Shown piece by piece: positions 16,797-24,799 of a DNA stretch of 64,000 nt. Source of the stretch: DASYDU01 sp050248495 (lineage in GTDB: Bacteria > Planctomycetota > Planctomycetia > Pirellulales > Lacipirellulaceae); the NCBI GenBank assembly GCA_050248495.1, contig JBFWSG010000018.1:39494-103493 (forward strand). Direction: 5' to 3'. Both the position numbers and the translations under genes were made by a program. The notes under the pieces are model-generated. The model did not search any database. It worked only from the letters and a program-made list of their open reading frames with translations, and was not told the DNA's origin. How positions within the stretch are numbered: position 1 is the first letter of the stretch; every line of letters begins with the position of its first letter.

Positions 16797-18200
16797 TCAC
16801 CCGAGTTCGAGGTTGAGCCAGGATTCGCGGGCGGTGCGGGTCATCAGCAAGCCGCCGCCGAACACGATCGCAGCGACAATCCAGTAGGGCATATCGCCGG
16901 TGACTTCGCGGGACGACCACCAGGTGACCATCAACGTGCCGAAAGCGAGCACAAAGAGCCCCAATATGAAGAATTGAGCGAGCTTTACTTCGATCATTAC
17001 GATGTGGAGGCTTAGACCGTAAGCGGCAATGGCGGTTGCGCCTGTGAGCATGGCTGCGGTTATGAAGAGCGTAGCGGTCTTCGAGTCGGTGGGCAGTGCG
17101 TAGAGGAGAATTGCCAAGCCGGATATGCAGCCCAAGAGCCAAATCACGAGCGACTGCCAGGCAGATGCGAGCAATAAATCGTCGATGAGTTCGCGTCGCG
17201 TGAGCGGAAAAAGGACTTCATTTTTCAGTCGTGGCACTCTACATCCAATCGCACTTCCAGCTACAGCGATCGGCGCCATCGAGGCGAAAAGTGCAGGCAC
17301 CAGAAGAAAGATCGCGTCCGTCGATCGAGTGATGTCGTACGGGTCGTCCGTGTCGATGACGATCCAACCAACAACGATTGTCATGAAAATTGCCCAGCCG
17401 ATTGCTGTGAGTTCAACGGGCGTCGCGCTAAATCCGTATCCCAAGAGACGTATGATGCGCCGCCTGCGGAACTGATGAAAGCCGCCGATCTTGGCGTGCC
17501 AGCGATCGGAAATTGCCCACCAGCGTGCGGCGTTCCGATACTTCGCCCGTGTCTGGCCTTCGGCGCCGTCCGCCGTGACCTTTTGTGTTTCATCGCTCAA
17601 TAGCTGATAGATAGTTTCGTCCTCGGCAAGTCGGCAAAGTTTGAAGAAGTAGAAGCCGATTCCAAGCCAGCCAAGAAAGAATAGTGGGATGGTCATCACG
17701 GGCTGAAACAGAGCGTTTGCGATATTGGTTTCTCGACCCGAGTCTTTCGTGAGCCAAATTGCGCTGATGACCGCGATCGCGACCAGCCATGCAATCTGAG
17801 GAAAGAACCTTCCCAGCAGAATCACTGCCATTGAAATCGAGATGATTGCGGCGTATGGAAGGGGATCACTGTGTTTAATCGCAGCAAGCAGTGCGGGGCA
17901 AACGACGGCTCCCGTAAGGATGAATGCAAGCGGTACGATCAAATGTGCCACATTGAATTCGGGCAGCAACCGCGATCGCGAATGAGCAAATTGATGCTTG
18001 GCCTGATCGACAATCCAAGCACCAAAAAACTGCGAATAGCAAAAGGCTAAAGGTATGATCGTTAGGCTGCGATCGTCAGCTCTGACGAATGCCAGGAACA
18101 TGAACGCGAAGAGAATTACCGCCAGCGCCCATATCCAGCTGCGAATTTGAGTCGCGTAGACAATCGCGACCTGTCGGACTTGCTCAGCAAGCTGTCGCAT
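16797..18200 (-). CDS. ABC transporter membrane protein (permease-like)
   Basis: A 467-residue integral membrane protein with about ten hydrophobic segments and a central cytoplasmic loop (QLLSDETQKV...RRRRIIRLLGY, about residues 195-250). No specific permease family is recognised. Its start overlaps the end of the ABC ATPase gene by 17 nt, and a GntR/YtrA-type regulator precedes both. This is the layout of YtrA-type export operons, in which ATPase and membrane subunits respond to envelope stress or antibiotics. The substrate is unknown. Confidence 0.7.
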   Translation of the reverse strand: MRQLAEQVRQVAIVYATQIRSWIWALAVILFAFMFLAFVRADDRSLTIIPLAFCYSQFFGAWIVDQAKHQFAHSRSRLLPEFNVAHLIVPLAFILTGAVVCPALLAAIKHSDPLPYAAIISISMAVILLGRFFPQIAWLVAIAVISAIWLTKDSGRETNIANALFQPVMTIPLFFLGWLGIGFYFFKLCRLAEDETIYQLLSDETQKVTADGAEGQTRAKYRNAARWWAISDRWHAKIGGFHQFRRRRIIRLLGYGFSATPVELTAIGWAIFMTIVVGWIVIDTDDPYDITRSTDAIFLLVPALFASMAPIAVAGSAIGCRVPRLKNEVLFPLTRRELIDDLLLASAWQSLVIWLLGCISGLAILLYALPTDSKTATLFITAAMLTGATAIAAYGLSLHIVMIEVKLAQFFILGLFVLAFGTLMVTWWSSREVTGDMPYWIVAAIVFGGGLLMTRTARESWLNLELG

Positions 18201-19092
18201 CGTGCATCTCCACGAAGATTTCTTCGAGGTTCAGGTCGTGGACCGAGACATCGGCGTCCCAATCGCGGCGCATGGTGTCCACGAGCGCTTCATCGAAGTT
18301 GGCAACGCTCACCGTGGCGCTCGCGCCGTTCACCTCGCACCGCAGCGCGCCGGGGACGCAAAAGTCTTCGGGCAACTCATGCCGCGCGGCGATCCGCAGG
18401 CGTTTGACGTGATCCTTGAGTTCATCGATTTCGCCGTGGAAGCGCAGTTGGCCGTGGGCGAGAATTGCCACGCGATTGGCGATTCGTTCCAGGTCACTTG
18501 TGATGTGCGAACTGAACACGACCGTCCGCTCATGGCTTTCGAGCATTTCCAAGATCGTGCGGAGGAATTGGCGGCGGGCGGCAGGGTCGAGACTGGAGAC
18601 CGGCTCGTCTAGCACCAGCAGGTCCGGCTCGTGGCCAAGCGCAAGCACGATGCCCACGGATTGGAGCTGGCCGGTGGAAAGTTCGCCGATGCGATCTTCC
18701 ATCGGCACATACCAGCGGCGGCAAAGTTTGTCGACGAATGACTGGTTCCAGTTGGGATAGAAGGCGGCGGTGTAGGCGATTACCTGGCGGACGCGCATCC
18801 AGGGATAGCTCGTAATCTCTTGGGGCACATAGCCGATACGGGCCTTGGCCGCAGCTGAGAGGTCCCAAGAATCCTCGCCGAAGACGTGTGACGTGCCGTG
18901 CGTGGCTCGGAGTAAGCCGAGCATGCACTTCATCAACGTCGACTTGCCGCTGCCGTTGGCCCCGACGAGCCCGAGCACTGTGCCCGGCGAGATCGAAAGG
19001 TCGACTTCACTCAGAGCGCGCTTGCCGCCCAAGGCCCATTTGGGTCGAAACGTCTTCGAGAGGCCGCGGAGGTCGACTACTGGTGAATGCAT
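18184..19092 (-). CDS. ABC transporter ATP-binding protein
   Basis: A 302-residue nucleotide-binding subunit. Walker A is GANGSGKST (44-52), the Q-loop is at GYVPQEIT, the signature is LSTGQLQS (a variant of LSGGQ), Walker B is LLVLDEPVSSLDP and the H-loop is VVFSSHIT. The C-terminal 80 residues form the accessory domain of the CcmA/YtrB-like export group. It overlaps the regulator gene upstream by 16 nt and the membrane-protein gene downstream by 17 nt, so the three are translationally linked. Confidence 0.9.
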   Translation of the reverse strand: MHSPVVDLRGLSKTFRPKWALGGKRALSEVDLSISPGTVLGLVGANGSGKSTLMKCMLGLLRATHGTSHVFGEDSWDLSAAAKARIGYVPQEITSYPWMRVRQVIAYTAAFYPNWNQSFVDKLCRRWYVPMEDRIGELSTGQLQSVGIVLALGHEPDLLVLDEPVSSLDPAARRQFLRTILEMLESHERTVVFSSHITSDLERIANRVAILAHGQLRFHGEIDELKDHVKRLRIAARHELPEDFCVPGALRCEVNGASATVSVANFDEALVDTMRRDWDADVSVHDLNLEEIFVEMHDATAC

Positions 19093-19484
19093 GTCGATTG
19101 GTCCTCAATCAGTGGCAGGATCACGTCCCCCATTTCGTCGCGAGACAGACCGAGTTGATGCGCACGATGTAGCGCCGGTTCGAGTGCGGCGCGGAACTGC
19201 TCCTTCCGCTCTTCGACCGAGCCAAATTTTGACGGCGGCAAAAGTTCCATGCCCTGACCTCGAACTCGGCGAACGATTCCTTCGAGTTCGAGCCGCGAAT
19301 AGGCCTTGCTCACGGTCATCGGATTCACCGCCGAGTCGCGTGCGACCTGGCGGACACTCGGCAAGAGGTCGCCCGGGCGGAGCGTGCCGCTAGTGCTCAT
19401 GGCAAGGACCTGGTCGACGAGCTGGCGGTAGATTGGAACTCCGGAGTTGGGGTTAATCTCGAAGGAAATGGGGGTAACGGGCAT
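19077..19484 (-). CDS. GntR-family regulator, YtrA subfamily
   Basis: A 135-residue regulator with a winged helix-turn-helix (GVPIYRQLVDQV, LLPSVRQVARDSAVNPMTVSKAYSRLE) and a short C-terminal helical dimerisation region (RAALEPALHRAHQLGLS). This small form without a ligand domain is the YtrA type, which usually represses its own ABC-transporter operon. The ATG at 19484 gives the usual MPVTPISFEINPNSGVPIY start. A perfect inverted repeat overlaps that start codon and is the likely operator. Confidence 0.9.
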   Translation of the reverse strand: MPVTPISFEINPNSGVPIYRQLVDQVLAMSTSGTLRPGDLLPSVRQVARDSAVNPMTVSKAYSRLELEGIVRRVRGQGMELLPPSKFGSVEERKEQFRAALEPALHRAHQLGLSRDEMGDVILPLIEDQSTCIHQ

Positions 19485-19507
19485 GTGTATCAATGTAGTA
19501 ATACACA
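19484..19507 (-). promoter_or_regulatory. Likely GntR/YtrA operator
   Basis: TGTGTAT (19484-19490) and ATACACA (19501-19507) are perfect 7-bp arms with a 10-nt spacer, similar in form to TGTA..TACA operators of YtrA regulators. The site touches the gntR start codon, so binding would block promoter or ribosome access. The transcript may be nearly leaderless. Confidence 0.6.
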
Positions 19508-19520
19508 CGACGAATGGCAA

Positions 19521-19996
19521 GATGGGGAGTTTGTAGTGTGGCTTTTGGTTTGGCGGGCAGTGTTGCGCGAAACCGGAGTTGCGATCGGTTTGGTTGAGTT
19601 AAACCGCAAGCGTTGGGGAAGATGGTGTTAGGGAGGAAACTCGCTGATCCGTGAGCTGCGGTACGGGTGAGGTTGGATGGCTCAAGAAATTGTGAAACGC
19701 GGGGATTTGGTGCCGTTGACAGCCTGCGGCTGCGGCGCGTATTATCGCTAGTTCGCCATAAATTTGGTGGCGAGACGGTATCGGTTGCGTGGCCGCATTT
19801 CGTTTGGTCATGTCTTCTGGTTGGCGAGCGGTCGGCCGACCTGCTGTCGAATCGGGGTCCGTGTTGTTTTGATACATGGGGCCCTGTCGTCGACAGGCGG
19901 TCCGATTGAACGGCTGCAAAACTGCGCGTTGTTTGATAATTGGCGGTTGGGTTGGCCGGCAGCGAGTACGCTGCTTGATTTTGAGGAGTTGAGATC
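19521..19996. other. Intergenic region and leader before rpsJ
   Basis: This gap of 476 bases separates the divergent gntR and rpsJ genes. It contains the strong promoter candidate at 19716-19745, a predicted leader of about 245 nt and, at its end, GAGGAG (19983-19988) before the rpsJ GTG. No gene was recognised. The leader is long enough for a ribosomal-protein regulatory structure, but none was identified by eye. Confidence 0.5.
19716..19745 (+). promoter_or_regulatory. Strong candidate promoter of the S10-spc-alpha supercluster
   Basis: TTGACA (19716-19721) is a perfect -35 box. TATTAT (19740-19745) matches the -10 consensus at five of six positions. The spacer is 18 nt. Initiation near 19752 would give a leader of about 245 nt before rpsJ. 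Confidence 0.65.
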
Positions 19997-20320
19997 GTGG
20001 CAGCTTCGCACGACGTAATTCGGATCCGGATGGAAGCCTACGATCACTCGGTGCTCGATCAGAGCGCCGCGGAGATCGTGGACACGGCGAAGCGGACCAA
20101 CTCGATCGTGCACGGCCCGATTCCGCTGCCGACGCGGATCGAGCGCTACACGGTCCTCCGCAGCCCGCACGTCGACAAGAAGTCGCGCCAGCAATACGAG
20201 ATTCGCACGCACAAGCGTTTGATCGACATTGTGCAGGCGACCGCCAAGACGATCGAAGCCCTTAACAAGCTCAGCTTGCCGGCGGGCGTCGACATCAAGA
20301 TCAAGGCGACGAGTGGTTAG
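19997..20320 (+). CDS. rpsJ: 30S ribosomal protein S10
   Basis: S10 is a head protein of the 30S subunit and also, as NusE, part of antitermination complexes in other bacteria. The 107 residues contain the S10 landmarks IRIRMEAYDHSVLDQSAAEIVDTAKR, GPIPLPT and RSPHVDKKSRQQYEIRTHKRLIDI. The start is GTG at 19997 with GAGGAG 8 nt upstream, one of the few strong Shine-Dalgarno sites in the operon. It opens the supercluster; tuf, often upstream in other phyla, is absent. Confidence 0.97.
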   Translation: MAASHDVIRIRMEAYDHSVLDQSAAEIVDTAKRTNSIVHGPIPLPTRIERYTVLRSPHVDKKSRQQYEIRTHKRLIDIVQATAKTIEALNKLSLPAGVDIKIKATSG

Positions 20321-20370
20321 TTGTCGGTCGTTGGTTGTTAGTTGCAGGAATCAACCACTGACCACTGACA
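20318..20370 (+). repeat. Short-word spacer, rpsJ-rplC
   Basis: The left part is built of GTTAGTTG, GTCGGTCGTTG and GTTGTTAGTTG (20318-20344). The right part is CAACCACTGACCACTGAC (20352-20369). Pairing is imperfect, but the word grammar and G-then-C order match the other spacers. The remaining 120 nt to rplC show no such repeat. Confidence 0.65.
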
Positions 20371-20488
20371 AAAGACCTGTCGTGTCACTGTAAAAAGCAA
20401 TTGGAAAATGACCGGATGTTGACTGGGTAAGGCGCGACGCACGCGTCGCGATTCTCCCGGCCGGCAAACTGACTCAAGGTACACAGCG

Positions 20489-21175
20489 ATGGCACTCGGA
20501 ATACTCGGCCGCAAGGTCGGGATGACGCAAATTTACGACGAAGCGGGCCAGGTGATCCCGGTAACGGTGATCGAAGCCGGTCCCTGCGACGTACTTTTGG
20601 TCCGGACCAAGGAGCGGGACGGATACGAGGCGGTGCAGCTCGGCTTTGCCGACAAACCGCGACGATTGGCCAATCGCAGTGACCGGGGTCAGGTCGCCAA
20701 GCTCGAAAGCAAGCGCGCCAAGAAGCGTGCGTCCGCCGGCGTCGAACTCCTCCCCAAAGCCGGTTGCGAGCCCAAGAAATTCGTCCGCGAGATCGCGGGT
20801 CCGGCCGGTGAGCTGGCCGTCGGCGCTCAAGTTAAAGTCGAGGCCTTTGCGAAAGTGAAGGCGGTCGACGTCACGGCGACCTCTCGTGGTCGCGGTTTCT
20901 CCGGCGCCATGCGGCGTCACAATTTCTCCGGCCAGCGAGCCACGCACGGTGTGAAGAAGTGCCACCGGGCTTTGGGCGGCACCGGCCGCAGTGCGTTCCC
21001 CAGCCGCGTCGTGAAGGGCGCCCGTATGCCGGGCCAATACGGCAACGCTCAGACGACGATGCGGAACCAGAAAGTGGTCGGCGTCGACACGGAGAACAAT
21101 TTGATTTTGATCCGCGGCGCGGTGCCGGGACCGCGGAACGGATACGTGGTGATTCGAGAGACGAACAAATTGTAG
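20489..21175 (+). CDS. rplC: 50S ribosomal protein L3
   Basis: L3 is an early assembly protein that reaches toward the peptidyl-transferase centre. The 228 residues include the standard N-terminus (ALGILGRKVGMTQIYDEAGQVIPVTVIEAGPC) and the extended-loop region RGRGFSGAMRRHNFSGQRATHGVKKCHR with RMPGQYGNAQTTMRNQKVV. Length is slightly above the usual 205-215 because of extra residues in the first domain. AAGG lies upstream of the ATG. It is followed by a repeat-filled spacer. Confidence 0.97.
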   Translation: MALGILGRKVGMTQIYDEAGQVIPVTVIEAGPCDVLLVRTKERDGYEAVQLGFADKPRRLANRSDRGQVAKLESKRAKKRASAGVELLPKAGCEPKKFVREIAGPAGELAVGAQVKVEAFAKVKAVDVTATSRGRGFSGAMRRHNFSGQRATHGVKKCHRALGGTGRSAFPSRVVKGARMPGQYGNAQTTMRNQKVVGVDTENNLILIRGAVPGPRNGYVVIRETNKL

Positions 21176-21245
21176 AGAGTCCAGAGTTGAGGGTTGAGGG
21201 TTGAGGGTTTTTGAACTCTCAACCCTCAACACTCAACTCTCAACC
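21176..21245 (+). repeat. Short-word inverted-repeat spacer, rplC-rplD
   Basis: TTGAGGG is repeated three times in exact tandem (21187-21207), preceded by GAGAGTCCAGAG. The right arm (21213-21245) is made of CTCAACC, CTCAACA and CTCAACT words complementary to the left. The element fills the whole gap from the rplC stop to 4 nt before the rplD start, so rplD has no Shine-Dalgarno site. Confidence 0.9.
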
Positions 21246-21249
21246 AACC

Positions 21250-21978
21250 ATGCCTAAGCTCAACGTATTTGATCGCAAGGGGAAGAAGGTGGGGACGTAC
21301 AACGTCGAGCCCACGGATTTCGCCGCGCGGATCAACAAGCAATTGCTGCACGATGCAGTGGTGATGTACCAGGCCAATGAGCGGCAGGGTTCGCACCAGA
21401 CAAAGTCGCGCGGCATGGTCGCCGGTTCGACCAAGAAGATGTATCGCCAAAAAGGCACGGGCAACGCCCGCGCCGGCTCAAAGCGGAGCGGCATCCGCCG
21501 CGGCGGCGGCCACATCTTCGCCAAGGTGAATCGCGACTACGGCTATCGCCTGCCCCGCAAGGCGTTGCAGACGGCCACGCGGATGGCGCTGGCCGCGAAG
21601 GTGCGGGACGAAGAGCTGGTGATCATCGACGAGCTGGCCTTCGCCGAACCGAAGACCAAGGACATGGTTTCGGTGATCAAGCACGTGGGCTGCGACGGCG
21701 GCTCGCTGCTGGTGGCGACCGACGGCTACCAGCCGAAGGTTTACTTCAGCGCCCGGAACATCGAAGGTGTGTCGGTATCGCCGGCGGCCGAGCTCAACGC
21801 GTACAACGTGCTGCGATCGAAGCGCGTGCTAGTGACCAAGGCGGCGCTCGACGCGCTGGTCGCCAGCGCCAAGGAGCGGGGCGTCGGCGCGGAAGCGAAC
21901 GGCGAGAAGCCGGCGCGGGCACGACGCGTGAAAACAAAGACCACCACGCGGCGGGCGACGAAGAAGGCCGAAGAGTAA
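21250..21978 (+). CDS. rplD: 50S ribosomal protein L4
   Basis: L4 lines the polypeptide exit tunnel and in gamma-proteobacteria autoregulates the S10 operon. The 242 residues contain the internal-loop signature NERQGSHQTKSRGMVAGSTKKMYRQKGTGNARAGSKRSGIRRGGG and the globular domain through KRVLVTKAALDALV. A Lys/Arg/Ala-rich tail of about 35 residues extends beyond the usual end. The ATG at 21250 is chosen; an upstream in-frame ATG would translate the repeat spacer. Confidence 0.96.
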   Translation: MPKLNVFDRKGKKVGTYNVEPTDFAARINKQLLHDAVVMYQANERQGSHQTKSRGMVAGSTKKMYRQKGTGNARAGSKRSGIRRGGGHIFAKVNRDYGYRLPRKALQTATRMALAAKVRDEELVIIDELAFAEPKTKDMVSVIKHVGCDGGSLLVATDGYQPKVYFSARNIEGVSVSPAAELNAYNVLRSKRVLVTKAALDALVASAKERGVGAEANGEKPARARRVKTKTTTRRATKKAEE

Positions 21979-22014
21979 TAAATAGCCGCGGCATTTTGCT
22001 GCGGGAGAACGAAT

Positions 22015-22329
22015 ATGGCACGTCACGTACCACAAACTACGAGCCTGAACCTCGAACCGCACCAGATCGTGCTGCGGCCGCTGGTGACGGAAAAGGGCAT
22101 GCACCGCTCGACGCGGAACAATGCCTATGCGTTCGAAGTGAATCGCCTGGCCAATAAGGGCGATGTGAAGCGCGCCGTGCAGGATTTGTTTGAAGTGACG
22201 GTGCTCAAGGTCCACATCCAGAATCGCAAGGGCAAGCCGCGGCGAACGAAGTTCCACCTCGGCCACACCGACACGTGGAAGAAGGCGATCGTCACGCTCG
22301 ATCCCGAACACCGGATTGATTTTTTTTAG
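22015..22329 (+). CDS. rplW: 50S ribosomal protein L23
   Basis: L23 sits at the tunnel exit and is the docking site for trigger factor and SRP. The 104-residue protein has the typical HQIVLRPLVTEKGMH segment, YAFEVNRLANKGDVKRAVQDLFEVTVLKVHIQNRKGKPRR and a C-terminal strand. GGGAGAA precedes the ATG at a good distance, unlike genes that follow repeat spacers. It starts 36 nt after rplD. Confidence 0.96.
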   Translation: MARHVPQTTSLNLEPHQIVLRPLVTEKGMHRSTRNNAYAFEVNRLANKGDVKRAVQDLFEVTVLKVHIQNRKGKPRRTKFHLGHTDTWKKAIVTLDPEHRIDFF

Positions 22330-22334
22330 GAAGA

Positions 22335-22398
22335 AGTTGTCAGTCGTCAGTTTTCAGTCGTCAGTGACTGAAGACTGGGAACTGAAAGCTGAGAACTA
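22335..22398 (+). repeat. Short-word inverted-repeat spacer, rplW-rplB
   Basis: The left part has GTCAGTCGTCAGTTTTCAG words (22337-22365) and the right part ACTGAAGACTGGGAACTGAA words (22366-22396). The complementarity is imperfect. It ends 5 nt before the rplB ATG. Confidence 0.8.
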
Positions 22399-22403
22399 CG
22401 ACC

Positions 22404-23267
22404 ATGGGTTTACGCGAATACAAACCGACGTCTGCTGGCCGCCGCGGTGCTTCGGTGAGCGACTTTGCCGAGCTCACCAAGGGCGCCAAGCCGGAGAAGA
22501 GCCTGCTGCGCCCGCTCACGAAGACCGGCGGCCGCAACAATCAGGGCAAGATCACGTCGCGATTCCGCGGCGGCGGCCACAAGCGCCGTTACCGCCTCAT
22601 CGATTTCAAGCGGAACAAGGACGGCGTGTCGGCGACGGTCGATTCGATTCAATACGATCCGAACCGCACGGGCCGGATCGCGCTGTTGCACTACGCGGAC
22701 GGCGAGAAGCGGTACATCCTGGCGCCGGCTGGGTTGAAGCAGGGCGATTCGGTGATGAGCGGCAAGGACGCTCCGCCGACGGTGGGCAACTGCCTGCCGC
22801 TGACGCAGATTCCGCTGGGCACGGTGATTCATAACGTGGAACTGCAGGCCGGTTGCGGCGGCATCTTGTGTCGCAGTGCCGGCACGAATGCGACGTTGAT
22901 GGCCCGCGAGGGTGGTTGGGCGCAGATCTCGCTCCCCAGCGGTGAAATTCGCCGCATCCCCTCCGCTTGTCGGGCCACGATTGGCGAGACGAGCAACGGC
23001 GACCACATGGGTGTGGTGATTGGCAAGGCCGGCCGCAAGCGCTGGTTGGGCCGCAAGCCGCACAATCGCGGCACGGCGATGAACCCGATCGACCATCCAC
23101 ACGGTGGCGGTGAAGGCCGCACCAAGGGCGGCCGCCATCCGGTGAGCCCGACGGGCAAGAGCGCCAAGGGCGGCATGACCCGCAATCGCCGCAAGGCCTC
23201 GAACAAAGCGATCGTCCGCCGCCGCAAGTCGCGTCGCTACGGCGTGCAGAAGTTACATGTGAAGTAG
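22404..23267 (+). CDS. rplB: 50S ribosomal protein L2
   Basis: L2 is required for subunit association and peptidyl transfer. The 287 residues include GLREYKPTSAGRRGASVSDF, the RNA-binding core GGRNNQGKITSRFRGGGHKRRYRLIDFKR and the conserved GEIRRIP and MNPIDHPHGGGEGRTKGGRHPVSP segments. The histidine in HPHGGGEG, near the peptidyl-transferase centre, is present. Length is within the normal range of 270-290. Confidence 0.97.
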   Translation: MGLREYKPTSAGRRGASVSDFAELTKGAKPEKSLLRPLTKTGGRNNQGKITSRFRGGGHKRRYRLIDFKRNKDGVSATVDSIQYDPNRTGRIALLHYADGEKRYILAPAGLKQGDSVMSGKDAPPTVGNCLPLTQIPLGTVIHNVELQAGCGGILCRSAGTNATLMAREGGWAQISLPSGEIRRIPSACRATIGETSNGDHMGVVIGKAGRKRWLGRKPHNRGTAMNPIDHPHGGGEGRTKGGRHPVSPTGKSAKGGMTRNRRKASNKAIVRRRKSRRYGVQKLHVK

Positions 23268-23272
23268 GTTAG

Positions 23273-23291
23273 CCCGGCCATCCTGGCCGGG
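23273..23291 (+). repeat. GC palindrome between rplB and rpsS
   Basis: CCCGGCCA (23273-23280) and TGGCCGGG (23284-23291) form a perfect 8-bp stem with a 3-nt loop just after the rplB stop. There is no T-run, so a REP-like unit is more likely than a terminator. Confidence 0.65.
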
Positions 23292-23331
23292 ACGATTGAG
23301 GACCGACCCAAAATGGGCCGGCTAAATAGAT

Positions 23332-23640
23332 ATGGGCCGTTCACTTAAAAAGGGACCGTACGTCGATCCGAAGCTCTACGCGAAGGTCGAGAAGCAGAAC
23401 GATTCGGGCGTGAAGGAAGCGATCACGACCTGGGCTCGGCGCTGCACGATCATTCCGGAGTTCGTCGGCCACACGTTCATGGTTCACAACGGCAAGACGC
23501 ACATCAAAGTGTTCGTCACGGAAGACATGGTCGGCCACAAGCTGGGCGAGTTTTCGCTCACGCGGAACTTCCGCGGCCACGGCGGCAAGGCGAAGGAAGC
23601 GGCCGCGGCGGGCGGCGGCGCGGGTGGCGGCAAGAAGTAA
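23332..23640 (+). CDS. rpsS: 30S ribosomal protein S19
   Basis: S19 binds 16S rRNA in the head near the A-site finger. The 102-residue protein starts with the invariant MGRSLKKGPYVD, carries RRCTIIPEFVGHTFMVHNGKTHIKVFVTEDMVGHKLGEF and ends with a planctomycete-style Gly/Ala-rich tail (AAAAGGGAGGGKK). It is preceded by a short GC palindrome and no clear Shine-Dalgarno site. Confidence 0.97.
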   Translation: MGRSLKKGPYVDPKLYAKVEKQNDSGVKEAITTWARRCTIIPEFVGHTFMVHNGKTHIKVFVTEDMVGHKLGEFSLTRNFRGHGGKAKEAAAAGGGAGGGKK

Positions 23641-23680
23641 TTGAATTTGCACACCGGGTAGAAGCCGGACGGGTAGACAC

Positions 23681-24007
23681 ATGGCCTACAAAGCAACGCA
23701 TCGACATGCACAGATCAGCGCCCGCAAGGTGCGGCCGCTGGCGGACTTGATCCGCGGCAAACGGGTCGACGATGCCTTGGCCATCCTGCAGTACCAGCCG
23801 CAGCGCGGCGCGCGGCTGCTGGAGAAAGTGATCAAGAGCGCCCTGGGCAATGCCGAGGATCAACGGGCGCCGAACGTGGCGGGGCTGCGAATCATCGACG
23901 CCCGCATCGACGGCGGCCCGATGTTCAAGCGGCTCCGGCCGCGAGCCCGCGGTATGGCCCACGTCGTGAAGCGGCGATTTGCGCATATTTCGGTGGAAGT
24001 GGAGTAA
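23681..24007 (+). CDS. rplV: 50S ribosomal protein L22
   Basis: L22 lines the exit tunnel with L4; its beta-hairpin is a site of macrolide resistance in other bacteria. The 108 residues show ARKVRPLADLIRGKRVDDALAILQY and the hairpin segment GPMFKRLRPRARGMAHVVKRRFAHISVEVE. Length is typical and no hairpin deletion is visible. It is followed by a repeat spacer. Confidence 0.96.
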   Translation: MAYKATHRHAQISARKVRPLADLIRGKRVDDALAILQYQPQRGARLLEKVIKSALGNAEDQRAPNVAGLRIIDARIDGGPMFKRLRPRARGMAHVVKRRFAHISVEVE

Positions 24008-24010
24008 ACA

Positions 24011-24096
24011 AGCTGTCGGCTGACGGCTCTCGGCTGTCAGCCAGACGAAGAAAATCGGATTTCTGGCTGAAAGCCGAAAGCCGATAGCTGAAAGCC
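24011..24096 (+). repeat. Short-word inverted-repeat spacer, rplV-rpsC
   Basis: The left part is GCTGTCGGCTGACGGCT-type words ending GGCTGTCAGCCAGA (24011-24045). The right part is TCTGGCTGAAAGCC followed by GAAAGCCGATAGCTGAAAGC words (24062-24096). The inner 14 bp pair with a single mismatch. The element ends 7 nt before the rpsC start. Confidence 0.88.
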
Positions 24097-24103
24097 AATA
24101 CTC

Positions 24104-24799
24104 ATGGGTCAAAAAGTCAATCCAATCGGTTTCCGCACCGGCATCATGATGGGCTGGAAAAGCCGCTGGTATGCCTCGAAGCGCGAGTACTCCGACTTGC
24201 TCTTGGAAGATTTCAAGATCCGCAAGTATGTGACGGACAAGTACCGCTTCGCCGGCATCCCGACGGTGGAAATCGAGCGGACGCGCGACGAAGTGAAGGT
24301 GGTGCTGCATGCGGCCCGGCCGGGCGTGATCATCGGCCGCAAGGGCCAGCAGGTGGACCAGCTGCAAGACGAACTGCAGAACCTGGTCGGCCGCCGGATC
24401 AATATCAAGATCGAGGAAATCACGCGTCCGGAAATCCAGGCCCACCTAGTGGCCGAGGAAATCGCCGAGCAGCTGGCGAAGCGAGCTAGCTTCCGCCGCA
24501 CGCTCAAGCGGGCCATCGAACAGACGATGGAGGCGGGCGCGAAGGGAATCAAGATTCAAATCTCCGGCCGCCTCGGCGGTGCGGAAATGGCCCGGCAAGA
24601 AAAGCAGATTGCCGGGTCGATGCCTTTGAGCACGCTGCGGGCGAAGATCGATTACGGCTTCGTCGAAGCGTCGACGGCTCAAGGCAATATTGGTGTTCAG
24701 GTATGGGTCAACCAAGGCGAGTACGAGGACCAGGCCGATGGCGCTGATGCCCAAGAGGGTCAAGCACCGAAAAAGCCAAAGAGGACGTATAAAAGGTAA
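24104..24799 (+). CDS. rpsC: 30S ribosomal protein S3
   Basis: S3 forms part of the mRNA entry channel and its helicase. The 231 residues contain MGQKVNPIGFRTGI, the KH domain with PGVIIGRKGQQVDQLQDEL and the C-terminal KIQISGRLGGAEMARQEKQIAGSMPLSTLRAKIDYGF. The last 20 or so residues (ADAQEGQAPKKPKRTYKR) are encoded in DNA that also codes, in another frame, for the start of L16: the two genes overlap by 62 nt if L16 starts at 24738. No Shine-Dalgarno site precedes the ATG. Confidence 0.96.
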   Translation: MGQKVNPIGFRTGIMMGWKSRWYASKREYSDLLLEDFKIRKYVTDKYRFAGIPTVEIERTRDEVKVVLHAARPGVIIGRKGQQVDQLQDELQNLVGRRINIKIEEITRPEIQAHLVAEEIAEQLAKRASFRRTLKRAIEQTMEAGAKGIKIQISGRLGGAEMARQEKQIAGSMPLSTLRAKIDYGFVEASTAQGNIGVQVWVNQGEYEDQADGADAQEGQAPKKPKRTYKR

